Below are positions 7,613 through 16,203 of a DNA stretch of 64,000 nucleotides, in pieces. The stretch lies in contig CAZIRF010000002.1 of the NCBI GenBank assembly GCA_964541755.1, positions 1-64,000 of the forward strand, written 5' to 3'. The position numbers and the translations under genes are program-made. The notes below the pieces were generated by a model. It saw only the letters and a program-made list of their open reading frames with translations, searched no databases and was not told where the DNA came from. The stretch comes from CAZIRF01 sp964541755. GTDB taxonomy: Bacteria; Spirochaetota; Spirochaetia; Treponematales; Breznakiellaceae. The first letter of the stretch is position 1; each line of letters opens with the position of its first letter.

Positions 7613-9130
7613 ATGCTCGACGTATACGTGTTCCAGGGCATTGTGTCCCTGCTGCTCTTCCTGTACATCATCAAGCCCGCCGTCAAGAATTTCCAGAACG
7701 TGCCGGGCGTCACCCTCATGCCAATTCTGGCCTGTGTCGTCACGGCCCTGGCCTTCGTCGTTACCGGCTATCAGCCCCAACTCGCGCTACTGGCACTTTA
7801 TGCGCTGTGGCAGGCCGTTACCAGCTTGCCAGCCCTTTCGCGACAGGCGAGCCGCTTGAAAACCGACGATTGGCGCGACGTTCCCCGCCTGCGCATTGTC
7901 ATTCGCCTGGCAATCCTCATTGCGGTAGCCGGTACCGCTTTCCGCTTTGCGCCGGGGGAACCCGCACAATTTTCCGGCTTCTCGCAGGCCCCCTGGCAGG
8001 TAGATGCCCGGGTAAGCCTGCAAAACGCTTCTTCCGAACCTCCCTCAACCCAAGCCATCCCCTTCGCACTCTACCCGCCACCCAAAACGAAAGCGGGCAA
8101 AGAAGATGTACTCATACTGATAGTCCCACCCGCGCTTGGGTCGATGGCCAGCGTTGACCGTATGGCCCGGGAGTTTGCATCACGCGGCTTTTGGACGGCC
8201 ACCCACGGCAGCCCCGGGGCCGATTTTCCCGCAAGCCTTTCGGATGGAAGCCGCGTGTGGCCAAAATGGGGCCCGGCTCTCGCACAGGGGATAGCCGGTA
8301 TTACTCATCCTGCTAGCGCACGCGCCCTGCGACAAAGAGCGCATACTGCCCCGCTCAAGGCGGCAAGCACCATTGCCCTGCACCAATGGCTTGAAGATCA
8401 AAGTCGCAGGGGCTGGCCGGCAATTGAGGGGGGCCCCGCATCCTTCCGCCCCGCACGTATGGCCGTTATCGGCTTGGGCGACGGCGCGAGCGCGGCCATC
8501 GCCCTTGCACAATCGGAGGGCCAGGTCTGGACCATCGATGAAGAAGCGCCCGTCCTGCCCCTTACCGCCCTCATACTCACCGAGCCCCTCTTTTTCGAGA
8601 CGCCCCCCGCCAAAGAGGATACTGCCCCCGGATCAATCACGGCCTTGTTGCAGAAGGCGGCGCTCTGGATCGGCTTCCCCAGGCTTGAGACCATTCCACC
8701 TACCCGCTCAAGCACAAATCCCTTTGATGCGCCAATCCCCCTCCTTGTCTGTGTTGCAGAAAAGCCCGCAGGCGATGCCCAAATGCCCCTGCGCCAAGAG
8801 ACCGCTAAACTCTTCGTTGACGATCATCGGGCCCCGGCAGCCCTCATTGCCATAAGCGGCGCACGCCCATCAGCCTTGTTCGAACTCCCCTGCAGGACCC
8901 CCCTTGCCGCCCTCGCCCTCGATGGGGAAGCAAGCCCCTGGCGCCCCAAGCCCGATTCAAGCGAAGCGACGTCAGACGACATACCCCGTGCCGTCGCCAT
9001 ACAGACCGCCTTTCTTGAACAAGCCCTCTACGGCATTCAAGTACCCGACGAGACCGCGGGCAAGCGCGTCCTTCACCTTAACACACACTGGCAATACCCG
9101 ATAACAGAGGGTATACTGGGGACGCAATGA
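7613..9130 (+). CDS. membrane-anchored alpha/beta-hydrolase-like protein
   Basis: Unknown function, 505 aa. The first about 75 residues hold two or three hydrophobic segments and another lies near 100-118; the rest is probably outside the membrane. The soluble part resembles an alpha/beta hydrolase: strand-like ILIVPPALG, then RMAREFASRGFWTATHGSPG, and an elbow-like MAVIGLGDGASAAIALAQ near 285. The expected nucleophile motif GxSxG reads GLGDG, so aspartate replaces serine and serine hydrolysis is doubtful. It starts the nif3-lspA-aldehyde dehydrogenase operon and overlaps nif3 by 4 bp. No clear ribosome site; TACAGT at 7594-7599 with an upstream TGA could be an extended -10. Confidence 0.6.
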   Translation: MLDVYVFQGIVSLLLFLYIIKPAVKNFQNVPGVTLMPILACVVTALAFVVTGYQPQLALLALYALWQAVTSLPALSRQASRLKTDDWRDVPRLRIVIRLAILIAVAGTAFRFAPGEPAQFSGFSQAPWQVDARVSLQNASSEPPSTQAIPFALYPPPKTKAGKEDVLILIVPPALGSMASVDRMAREFASRGFWTATHGSPGADFPASLSDGSRVWPKWGPALAQGIAGITHPASARALRQRAHTAPLKAASTIALHQWLEDQSRRGWPAIEGGPASFRPARMAVIGLGDGASAAIALAQSEGQVWTIDEEAPVLPLTALILTEPLFFETPPAKEDTAPGSITALLQKAALWIGFPRLETIPPTRSSTNPFDAPIPLLVCVAEKPAGDAQMPLRQETAKLFVDDHRAPAALIAISGARPSALFELPCRTPLAALALDGEASPWRPKPDSSEATSDDIPRAVAIQTAFLEQALYGIQVPDETAGKRVLHLNTHWQYPITEGILGTQ

Positions 9131-9888
9131 ACAGCCTCGACTTCGACCGCTACATTCGCCGCACCCTCGATCTCGACGCATTCCAAAGCGCGGACAGCTC
9201 GCTCAACGGTTTGCAGGTGGACAACAGCGGGGCCCCTCTTTCCAAAGTTGCCTTTGCCGTCGATGCCTGCCTCGAGACCTTCGACCGGGCCCACGCATGC
9301 GGCGCCCAGCTCCTTTTTGTCCATCACGGCCTGTTTTGGGGCCGCCCCCAGGCCATTCAAGGTCCCATTCGGGAGCGCCTGGCCCGCCTTTTTTCCCATG
9401 ACCTTGCCCTCTACGCCGTCCACCTCCCCCTCGACCAGCACCCTGTTTTGGGTAATAACGCCGGGCTTGCGAGCCTCTTGAAGATGACCGAACTGCATGC
9501 CTTTGGCTTGTACCATGGTAAAAAGATAGGGTATAAAGGGATCTTCAACGAGCCGATCAGCACCGAAGAAGCCGCACAACGCATAAGCATCAAGGGCCGG
9601 CAAGAGCTGGCGGTCTGGCCCTTCGGGCCCGCGAAAAATTCAAGCTGCGGGGTCATATCCGGCGGGGCCGCCATGGACCTCTCGCAGGCAATAGACGAGC
9701 ACTTGGACCTCTACATTACCGGCGAGGTCACCCACGAGATATATCACCTGGCCCGCGAGGCGCGTATCAACGTCGTCTGCGGGGGACACTATGCGACAGA
9801 GGTCCATGGCGTCCGTTCAGTTATGGCGGCCGTCGCCGCCGATACCGGTCTCGAGACCGAATTCATCGACGCGCCAACCTCATTGTAG
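9127..9888 (+). CDS. Nif3-like dinuclear metal centre protein
   Basis: Member of the Nif3/YbgI/YqfO family, toroidal hexamers with a two-metal site. Family members are broadly conserved, and some have been reported as GTP cyclohydrolase I type 2-like, but the cellular role is unsettled. The signatures are SSLNGLQVDN at the N-terminus, LLFVHHGLFWG (metal histidines, about 58-68), and GGHYATEVHGVRSV near the C-terminus (His/Glu ligands). Its 253 aa is the short form without the PII-like insertion. ATGA overlap with the preceding gene; lspA follows 23 bp on. Confidence 0.92.
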   Translation: MNSLDFDRYIRRTLDLDAFQSADSSLNGLQVDNSGAPLSKVAFAVDACLETFDRAHACGAQLLFVHHGLFWGRPQAIQGPIRERLARLFSHDLALYAVHLPLDQHPVLGNNAGLASLLKMTELHAFGLYHGKKIGYKGIFNEPISTEEAAQRISIKGRQELAVWPFGPAKNSSCGVISGGAAMDLSQAIDEHLDLYITGEVTHEIYHLAREARINVVCGGHYATEVHGVRSVMAAVAADTGLETEFIDAPTSL

Positions 9889-9911
9889 AAGGCCGTCCAA
9901 CGGAGTATCTG

Positions 9912-10436
9912 ATGAAAGAACCGACCAAGGGCAAGCTGTACCCCCTCCTGCTCAGCGCCCTCGTCATCCTGGCCGACCAAATCAGCAAGTTGATTATTGT
10001 GTCCCACTACCCCTTGAGCAAAATCACCCGTGTTTTTGACGGGGATATCCTCTGGATTACTCATGTACGCAACAAGGCAATCGCCTTTAGCCTGGGACAC
10101 GGGCTCCCCGACTTTGTCCGGCAGATTCTCTTTATTGTCCTGCCCATCGCCGTTTTGGTCCTCCTTATGGTCTACTATTTCCGTTACAACGATTTCTCGC
10201 GCCTGCAGCGCTGGGCGGTCGCCGGCATTGTTGGCGGGGGGATTGGAAACATCATTGACCGCATCTTTCGCCCCGAAGGGGTTGTCGATTTCATCAGTGT
10301 AAATTTCTACGGCCTGCTGGGCTTTGACCGCTGGCCAACCTTCAATATCGCAGACAGCGCCGTTGTCGTCTGCGGCATACTCCTCTTCATTTCCATCCTT
10401 GCAAGCGGGCGTAAACCCGCGGAGAAAAGCGCATGA
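9912..10436 (+). CDS. lspA: lipoprotein signal peptidase (signal peptidase II)
   Basis: Inner-membrane aspartyl protease that removes signal peptides from diacylglyceryl-modified prolipoproteins. Four transmembrane segments are visible. The two catalytic aspartates are in GGGIGNIIDRIFRPEGVVDF and in FNIADSAVV, both exact family motifs. At 174 aa the length is normal. Its substrates in this window would include the lipase-like, xylanase, ApbE and leucine-rich-repeat lipoproteins. The 3' end overlaps the next gene by ATGA. Confidence 0.96.
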   Translation: MKEPTKGKLYPLLLSALVILADQISKLIIVSHYPLSKITRVFDGDILWITHVRNKAIAFSLGHGLPDFVRQILFIVLPIAVLVLLMVYYFRYNDFSRLQRWAVAGIVGGGIGNIIDRIFRPEGVVDFISVNFYGLLGFDRWPTFNIADSAVVVCGILLFISILASGRKPAEKSA

Positions 10437-10717
10437 ACAAGAAACTCAACACCATCCTCTTCCTCTTGGGCGGGACCATCTTCAACGTCCTCGTAACCAT
10501 GGGCTCCATACTCCTGCTCATCGTCGCCTGGGTAAAACTCGCTGCACCGCGTGTTCCCGATAATGTGAACGCTATCGGCTTCATTGCCTGCTTCATCGGC
10601 GGGGCGGTCATCGCCTTCCTCATCTACCGTGCCGTCTTCAAGCTTATTTCGAACAAAGTCGACCTGGAGAAGTACTTCGACCCCCTCTTCAAGCCCCGCT
10701 TTCGCAAACGAAACTGA
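10433..10717 (+). CDS. small two-TM membrane protein of unknown function
   Basis: A 94-aa protein with two hydrophobic segments (about 6-33 and 46-68) and a basic C-terminus (KPRFRKRN). I do not recognise a family. It overlaps lspA by 4 bp upstream and the aldehyde dehydrogenase by 1 bp downstream, so it is translationally coupled to both. The context suggests a membrane accessory role rather than an enzyme. Confidence 0.7.
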   Translation: MNKKLNTILFLLGGTIFNVLVTMGSILLLIVAWVKLAAPRVPDNVNAIGFIACFIGGAVIAFLIYRAVFKLISNKVDLEKYFDPLFKPRFRKRN

Positions 10718-12264
10718 TGCCCGCTATCCACAAACCCGCGACCGGCGAGCCTCTCGCGGAAATCACAGCCTTCGACCCGGCACAGTTCCCGGCCATTTTG
10801 GAACGTGCACGAGAAGGGCAAAAGATGTGGATGACCCTCTCCTCCCGTGAGCGCGCCCGCCGGATCAAGAGTCTCTCCCCGATTATCGGCGAACATGCAG
10901 AAGCACTGGCCGCAAGCATAAGCGACTGTACCGGCAAAACCCGTGTGGACGCCCTGTCCACCGAAGTCCTTCCCGCTGTCATGTGTACCCCTTGGTACGC
11001 CCGGGCGGCCCGCCGCCTCCTGCGCCCGGAGCATTTGCGCGGCTCCTCAATCCTCTTTTTCAACAAACGATCCACACTCCACCGCGAACCTTACGGGGTC
11101 ATTGGCATCATAAGTCCCTGGAACTATCCCTTCGGTATACCCTTCCAGGAAGTCCTTATGGCCATAGCAGGGGGCAATGCGATCGTTCTCAAAGTGGCCA
11201 CCCAAGCCCAAGGTATCGGTGACTTTATCGAGCGCATCGTCAAGGCGTCCACGCTTCCCGCCGATCTCGTGCAAGTCTGCCATATACCCGGGGCCCTCGC
11301 CGGTCCCCTCTTTATCGAAAGCGGCATCGACAAGCTCTTCTTTACCGGCAGCACTGCCGTGGGCAAGGAACTCATGGCCCTGGCCGCAGAAAAACTCACG
11401 CCCGTAAGCCTCGAGTTGGGCGGCAATGACGCCATGATCGTCCTCGACGACGCCAACCTCGTTCGGGCTGCAGGCGGGGCACTCTGGGCGGGGCTCTCCA
11501 ACTGCGGACAGTCCTGCGGCGGAGTTCAGCGCATTCTGGTGCATGAAACCGTCAAAGACGCCTTCATGCTCGAACTCAAGCGACAGTTTTCCAGCCTGCG
11601 TCAGGGGCCGGACAGCGACCATCACGTGGATATCGGGGCCCTCTCGACCGCAAAACAAAAGGCCATGGTCAAATCGCAAATCGACGCGGCCCTTCGCGCC
11701 GGGGCCCGCATAGCATGCACCCTCGACGAACTTGAGGGCCCCGGCTGGTTCCAGGCCCCGGTCATCCTCGAGGTCGACGACCCGTCCAACCCCTTCATGC
11801 ACGAGGAAGTCTTCGGGCCGGTCATGAGCGTTACCGCATTCAAAGACGCAGACGAAGCCATTGCCCTCGCAAACGATTCGACCATGGGCCTTACCACCTC
11901 GATATGGACCGGCTCCGGCAAACGCGGGAAGCAGCTGGCAGCCCGCCTCGAAGCCGGGGCAATCACCCTGAACGATCACCTCATGAGCCACGGTATGTGC
12001 GAGACCCCCTGGGGCGGCTACAAGGAATCGGCAATAGGCCGCAGCCACGGGCGGTTGGGCCTCGAAGAAGTGACGCAGGCAAAGGTCGTCGTCGAAGACC
12101 AACTGCACCGCCTTCCCCGCAACATGTGGTGGTATCCGCACGGCCCGCACATTCAGGAAGGGCTCAAGGGCGCCGTCGATCTACTCGCCGACAAAGGCCT
12201 TGCAAAACGACTCAAAGGCGCCCTCAAAGTCGCAGGCCTCTACCTGTCCCGCCTGCATCGATAA
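10717..12264 (+). CDS. aldehyde dehydrogenase family protein
   Basis: NAD(P)-dependent oxidation of an aldehyde to the acid. The signatures are GVIGIISPWNYPFGIPF near the N-terminus, SLELGGND (general-base glutamate), GLSNCGQSCGG (catalytic cysteine, about 266-269) and EEVFGPVMSV. Length is 515 aa, with a C-terminal extension of about 45 residues beyond the usual end that includes a hydrophobic stretch. Some membrane-associated fatty-aldehyde dehydrogenases have such an extension, so a long-chain aldehyde is a reasonable guess. Last gene of the operon; TGATG overlap with the upstream gene. Confidence 0.9.
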   Translation: MPAIHKPATGEPLAEITAFDPAQFPAILERAREGQKMWMTLSSRERARRIKSLSPIIGEHAEALAASISDCTGKTRVDALSTEVLPAVMCTPWYARAARRLLRPEHLRGSSILFFNKRSTLHREPYGVIGIISPWNYPFGIPFQEVLMAIAGGNAIVLKVATQAQGIGDFIERIVKASTLPADLVQVCHIPGALAGPLFIESGIDKLFFTGSTAVGKELMALAAEKLTPVSLELGGNDAMIVLDDANLVRAAGGALWAGLSNCGQSCGGVQRILVHETVKDAFMLELKRQFSSLRQGPDSDHHVDIGALSTAKQKAMVKSQIDAALRAGARIACTLDELEGPGWFQAPVILEVDDPSNPFMHEEVFGPVMSVTAFKDADEAIALANDSTMGLTTSIWTGSGKRGKQLAARLEAGAITLNDHLMSHGMCETPWGGYKESAIGRSHGRLGLEEVTQAKVVVEDQLHRLPRNMWWYPHGPHIQEGLKGAVDLLADKGLAKRLKGALKVAGLYLSRLHR

Positions 12265-12272
12265 GCGGGCGC

Positions 12273-12306
12273 AAAAAAGCCCGCATCCGGCGTGCCGGTG
12301 CGGGCT
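12273..12306 (-). terminator. rho-independent terminator for the 12336-13979 gene
   Basis: On the minus strand AGCCCGC (12300-12306) pairs with GCGGGCT (12278-12284), with an inner CCGG stem, followed by T6 from the A-run at 12273-12278. On the plus strand a separate GCGGGC/GCCGC-type hairpin lacks a T tract, so it is weaker for the aldehyde dehydrogenase transcript. Confidence 0.8.
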
Positions 12307-12335
12307 GGAACTATCAGCCTTGACTCTTCTTCCCG

Positions 12336-13979
12336 TCAATAGCCGTCGGACATCGAACGATTCACATCGCGCTGGTACAGCTCCTGATACACGAGACTGC
12401 GGCCCTTGAGACGATCCTTGATATCCTGATGGAAGGGCACGTAACGCCAGAATATTCCGCGCGTTTCCTTGTCCATCTTTTGAATACCCTCACTCTCTTT
12501 GGTCATCCAGATAATGTAATCCTGTATGAAAAAGTCCTTGACGTCGCCCTTGAGCTTGCGCGACTGGAAGAGCTGGTAGTAGTTACCGGTAATCCCCTCT
12601 TCCATCCAGTAGTATGACGCCTTTTCCTTGGCAACCTGCCAGCGCAAATCTGCCGTCGCAGTAAGCAGGGCAATCATGAGGTTTTTGGGATAGAGAGGAA
12701 TGGCAATACGACCACGGCTCGTTGCGCGATTATAGCGGTCAAAGGGCTCCCAACAGATACCGGAATCACCATAATTTGGCAGGAGAATGATGTAGGGGAC
12801 AATGCGATTGAGGGTGTTTTTGTAGGAGCGGCAATAGGCCTCAGGGTCTATGCTCTCGATCCAACGCAAGCGCTCAATAACATTTTCGCGGGTGGCAATC
12901 TCGTTTGGCCCACAGCGAAAGTATTCACGGGTAAGAATGGGATAGTGATTCCCCTGCCGCCCGATGGTCATCTTGTTCATCTGCCGGACAGTATCGAACT
13001 CCATGTCAATGGCCTTGATATCCACCGCAACCGTGGCGCCGGTTTCTTCGGCCTTACCCTCAAGCACTTCGACGTCCTTGAGCGCGGTAAACAGGTCCTC
13101 GCGCAAACCGTTCATCTCTTTGTCGACGCGCAGAAGATTTTTCATTATTTCCTGCATGTCATTAAAGGATTTACGCTGATGGGCACTGTACCCGGAGGGT
13201 ACGCCGTCCATACCGCTCACCATCGAGTGCTCGCGGATCGCGGCAACCCGCTCCTGCAGGGCATCCTCGAAATTGCGCAGCTCGTTGGCTTTGGCCTGTA
13301 TGAGATTGCGCGATGCGTCCAGCGTCCCACGGGCTTTTTCCAGCAGGGTACTGATGCGATTCTGCTCGTTGCTCTTGGCAACCCGGACTTCATCAGTTGA
13401 AGAATTCTTTACGACACCGGTACCAATGGCCCTGAACCACTCATCCAGATAGTACACTGGCTGGGCGAGTACATTCTCGACGACAACCTTGCCAAGGAGC
13501 TCACGATCTTCGGGGGTTATAAGCGTGGGGTGAACGAGGGCAAAGCGCAGAAGGAATCGCTTGGCATCCGGGAGTTTTCCGGGAGTTTTCCGCGCAATCT
13601 CCAAAAGGAAGTCCCAATAGGCTTTGATTATTTGCTGGCGAAAAACACCGCGATCCTTGGGATCCTTTGCAGTAAGATACTTTTGCAAGAGATTGTGCAG
13701 ACGCTGCGCCTGCTCCCCCTCGCCAGAAAGGCATTTTTTATACCAATCGGGATCCTTGAACGCGGGATTTGGCTCATCTTCGAAGGAGCGACATACTTCG
13801 GGAAAGGACTGTGAGGATAAATCGACTTCCACGCTGTCGGGAACATCGACATCCCCTTCCTCGAAGAGATCGGAAAACTCGGGGACATTTGAACGGGATG
13901 ATTGGGTGGGCAGGGAATCGGATTCTTGAACCGTTCCAATCATGGCCGCCAATTCGGGGTCAATTTCACCTTGGAACAT
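12336..13979 (-). CDS. conserved spirochaete-type protein of unknown function, coiled coil
   Basis: 547 aa, no signal peptide or membrane segment, no recognised family. An acidic N-terminal stretch (about 25-55) is followed by an alpha-helical region and a coiled coil (about 205-315, with SRNLIQAKANELRNFEDALQ). The C-terminal half is rich in aromatic residues (ASYYWMEEGITGNYYQLF, GIFWRYVPFHQDI). The composition suggests a large cytoplasmic structural or scaffold protein. The frame stays open upstream to 14063, but that would translate the tRNA, so I place the start at ATG 13979. The ribosome site is weak. The tRNA-Ala lies 38 bp upstream on the same strand and may share its transcript. Confidence 0.72.
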   Translation of the reverse strand: MFQGEIDPELAAMIGTVQESDSLPTQSSRSNVPEFSDLFEEGDVDVPDSVEVDLSSQSFPEVCRSFEDEPNPAFKDPDWYKKCLSGEGEQAQRLHNLLQKYLTAKDPKDRGVFRQQIIKAYWDFLLEIARKTPGKLPDAKRFLLRFALVHPTLITPEDRELLGKVVVENVLAQPVYYLDEWFRAIGTGVVKNSSTDEVRVAKSNEQNRISTLLEKARGTLDASRNLIQAKANELRNFEDALQERVAAIREHSMVSGMDGVPSGYSAHQRKSFNDMQEIMKNLLRVDKEMNGLREDLFTALKDVEVLEGKAEETGATVAVDIKAIDMEFDTVRQMNKMTIGRQGNHYPILTREYFRCGPNEIATRENVIERLRWIESIDPEAYCRSYKNTLNRIVPYIILLPNYGDSGICWEPFDRYNRATSRGRIAIPLYPKNLMIALLTATADLRWQVAKEKASYYWMEEGITGNYYQLFQSRKLKGDVKDFFIQDYIIWMTKESEGIQKMDKETRGIFWRYVPFHQDIKDRLKGRSLVYQELYQRDVNRSMSDGY

Positions 13980-14017
13980 ATTATATTGGCTCTTTTTTGA
14001 AGGCTGAAGAAAAAATC

Positions 14018-14091
14018 TGGAGGTGAGGGGAATTGAACCCCTGACCTTTTGAATGCCATTCAAACGCTCTAGCCAACTGAGCTACACCCCC
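14018..14091 (-). tRNA. tRNA-Ala (anticodon GGC)
   Basis: 74-nt cloverleaf. The acceptor GGGGGTG pairs with CACCTCC (one G-T pair), with discriminator A. The D-arm is in TAGCTCAGTTGGCTAGAGC. The anticodon stem TTTGA/TCAAA encloses ATGGCAT, so the anticodon is GGC (alanine). The T-arm AGGGG TTCAATT CCCCT is canonical. CCA is not encoded. Confidence 0.97.
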
Positions 14092-14211
14092 AGAAGGTGA
14101 GCAAACCATAGCAAGTTGCAAAAATTTAGTCAATAGCATCTACACCATCCTGTTTGCGATATCACCCAAAGTATACGACGCCTCCAACTATACGTAAAGC
14201 CAAGAACTCGC

Positions 14212-14217
14212 TACACT
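14212..14217 (+). promoter_or_regulatory. -10 element TACACT, leaderless start predicted
   Basis: TACACT is followed by only 7 nt before the ATG at 14225, so transcription should begin at or within a base or two of the start codon. No Shine-Dalgarno sequence is present. Same layout as the -10 elements at 33360 and 62571. Confidence 0.55.
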
Positions 14218-14224
14218 CGGGCGA

Positions 14225-15205
14225 ATGAACAAAGGTATGCGCTCTGTTTCCCTCAAGCTGGTTGCGTTATTCATTGTGCATGCCACCCTCATGGCGTGCA
14301 GCACACCGGAGGTACGAATGGCTACCGACGACTGGAACCCCGATAACCCCGCATACCGCAGCTTCTACGACTGGAAAGAACAAATGGGCTCGTGGACCTG
14401 GCACAGCGTCAAGGTCAAAGACAGGGGGACAGTCGTCTACCATCGCTTTCTCCCCCCATCAGGCCCGATACAGGGCACGTGCTATCTCATCCACGGCTAC
14501 CTCGAGCACGGCCCCCTGCGCATGCCCATCATACAATTTCTCCTTGAAGAGGGGTGGGAGGCCATTGCCATTGACCTGCCCGGTCACGGCCTCTCAAGCG
14601 GCCGCCGCGGCCATATCGACAACTTCTCGACCTACTCAGCCAGCCTCGAAACCGTTCTGCAGGCGGAAGCCCGCGAAGGACCGCTGGCCATGATCGCTCA
14701 CTCCACCGGCTGCGCGACGACCATGCTCCACGCCATCGAATATGGAACCCCCTTCAAATTCGCCATCTTCGAAGCCCCCCTTGTACGCACCTTCCTGTGG
14801 AAACCCTCGATAGTGGCAATCAAATTCTTCGAAGGAGCGATCAGTTCCTTGCCCGGTCGCAACATCATTCCGCGGTCCTACGACCTGCGTCGCCAACTGG
14901 AAGAAGACCCCTTTTATATCCGACGAGCCCCGATAAGTTGGTTCCACGCCCTTGAGGACTATGTTGCCCGCACCGAAAGCTGGGAAAGCGTTCCCGGCAA
15001 CTACCTCCTGATCCAGGGCGAGAAGGACACCGTCGTTGACCGCGAATACAACATCCCCTTCCTCGCCGAGCACCTGGCACAGAGCACCATCGTCATGATA
15101 CCCGGCGGCAACCACCACCTCCTGCGGGACGAGGGCGAAGTGGGGCAGCTTGTACGCGAAGAATTGGCAGCGTACTGGGAACGCATGACGGCAAAGACGC
15201 AATAA
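14225..15205 (+). CDS. alpha/beta hydrolase lipoprotein (monoacylglycerol-lipase / lysophospholipase-like)
   Basis: Probable membrane-anchored lipid esterase. It has a lipoprotein signal with lipobox LMAC (cysteine about residue 25), then an S33/Hydrolase_4 fold: oxyanion region YLIHGYLEHG, IDLPGHGLSSG, and nucleophile elbow MIAHSTGC. The elbow is AHSTG rather than GxSxG, but the serine is present. A late aspartate in GEKDTVVDREY and histidine in PGGNHHLLRD complete the triad. The length of 326 aa fits. No ribosome site precedes the ATG; a -10 at 14212 suggests a leaderless message. Convergent with the PanE-like gene. Confidence 0.85.
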   Translation: MNKGMRSVSLKLVALFIVHATLMACSTPEVRMATDDWNPDNPAYRSFYDWKEQMGSWTWHSVKVKDRGTVVYHRFLPPSGPIQGTCYLIHGYLEHGPLRMPIIQFLLEEGWEAIAIDLPGHGLSSGRRGHIDNFSTYSASLETVLQAEAREGPLAMIAHSTGCATTMLHAIEYGTPFKFAIFEAPLVRTFLWKPSIVAIKFFEGAISSLPGRNIIPRSYDLRRQLEEDPFYIRRAPISWFHALEDYVARTESWESVPGNYLLIQGEKDTVVDREYNIPFLAEHLAQSTIVMIPGGNHHLLRDEGEVGQLVREELAAYWERMTAKTQ

Positions 15206-15268
15206 AAGAAGAAACGCTACGGCTGATAGTTGGCCCCGCGCCCGGTGGACCGTCGGCGCGTTTGGCGA

Positions 15269-16201
15269 CTACTGCGACACTGACCCGCTGGCCCCAAGGG
15301 CCTCGAGGCCCCGGATAAGGGCGTACCACAGCTCGTTGCAGGGCGTCGGCACCCCGGCGGCCTTCCCCTGCCGGACGAGCTCGCCGGCGAAGATGTCCAC
15401 TTCTGTCGGGCGGCCGGCCAGTATATCTTGGAGCATGGACGTCCGGCCCTGGGGGTCGAGCCCGGCGAGGGTCTTTCGCCAGCGCGCCAGATCCTCATCA
15501 CCCAAGTCCATGCCCTTCGCCCCGGCAACGGCGACAACCTCGCGCATACCCAACTCCATGGCATCCCGCGCCCCGCCTTCCGGGACGAAAGCCCCGTAGG
15601 GGGCCCGCAAAACCGCCGATGCCTGGTTTATGCCGATATTGACCATGAATTTATACCAGAGGGCACGCTCCATGTCCTCGGGGACGGCGAAAGGCAGCTG
15701 TGCGCGGGTAAAGAGCGCCGCCACGCGGGCAACCCGCGAGGAATGGGCAGCGGCGTGATTTCGCTTCTCGCCAAAGTGAATGACCCCGGGATCCAGCCAA
15801 TCGATGCGATTACCCTTGCGCAGGGCGCTTATACCTACAATCATCGCGAGCGGGCAGGGGCCATAAAGCGCAGCTATACGCTCTTCGCTCGTGATACCGT
15901 TTACCAGCGAGATAAAAATCGTGTCGGGCCCAACCAGACTGGCCAAACGCGGCAGAAGGAGCGGGAGGTCGTGATCCTTCGTCGCAAGAATGACAAGGTC
16001 CTGCACTTCGCGTGCCTCGCCCCCCAAGAGTCGAAAATCGCGCCTCACCCCGTTGATAATCAGGCCGTCATTCTGGAGACGCGCCGCGCGGGGGCCTTCG
16101 GCAAAAACGGATAGCGCCAAGCCTTCCACACGATACAGGTGATCGGCGACCGTCGCACCAACGGCCCCCACCCCGACGACCAGAACCCGCTCAATCCCCA
16201 T
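15269..16201 (-). CDS. ketopantoate reductase family protein (PanE/ApbA-like)
   Basis: NADPH-dependent 2-dehydropantoate 2-reductase family, the pantoate step of coenzyme A synthesis. It has a Rossmann glycine motif VVGVGAVGATVA at the N-terminus, SLVNGITSEE, and the catalytic lysine/asparagine helix ALWYKFMVNIGINQASAVL (about 180-198). Length is about 310 aa. I use ATG 16201, with GGGGAAG about 8 nt upstream; a TTG at 16222 would overlap the preceding gene. Only 2 bp separate it from the cyclase, so the two are cotranscribed. PanE paralogues with other 2-oxoacid substrates are common, so pantoate is not certain. Confidence 0.85.
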   Translation of the reverse strand: MGIERVLVVGVGAVGATVADHLYRVEGLALSVFAEGPRAARLQNDGLIINGVRRDFRLLGGEAREVQDLVILATKDHDLPLLLPRLASLVGPDTIFISLVNGITSEERIAALYGPCPLAMIVGISALRKGNRIDWLDPGVIHFGEKRNHAAAHSSRVARVAALFTRAQLPFAVPEDMERALWYKFMVNIGINQASAVLRAPYGAFVPEGGARDAMELGMREVVAVAGAKGMDLGDEDLARWRKTLAGLDPQGRTSMLQDILAGRPTEVDIFAGELVRQGKAAGVPTPCNELWYALIRGLEALGASGSVSQ

Positions 16202-16203
16202 GG

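Noticed and set aside
11047..12150. Open frame of 367 codons antisense to the aldehyde dehydrogenase
   Set aside because: Same explanation: a GC-bias artefact opposite a well-supported gene.
13980..14063. N-terminal extension of the 12336-13979 gene to 14063
   Set aside because: The added codons translate the tRNA-Ala sequence; the ATG at 13979 begins the plausible acidic N-terminus.
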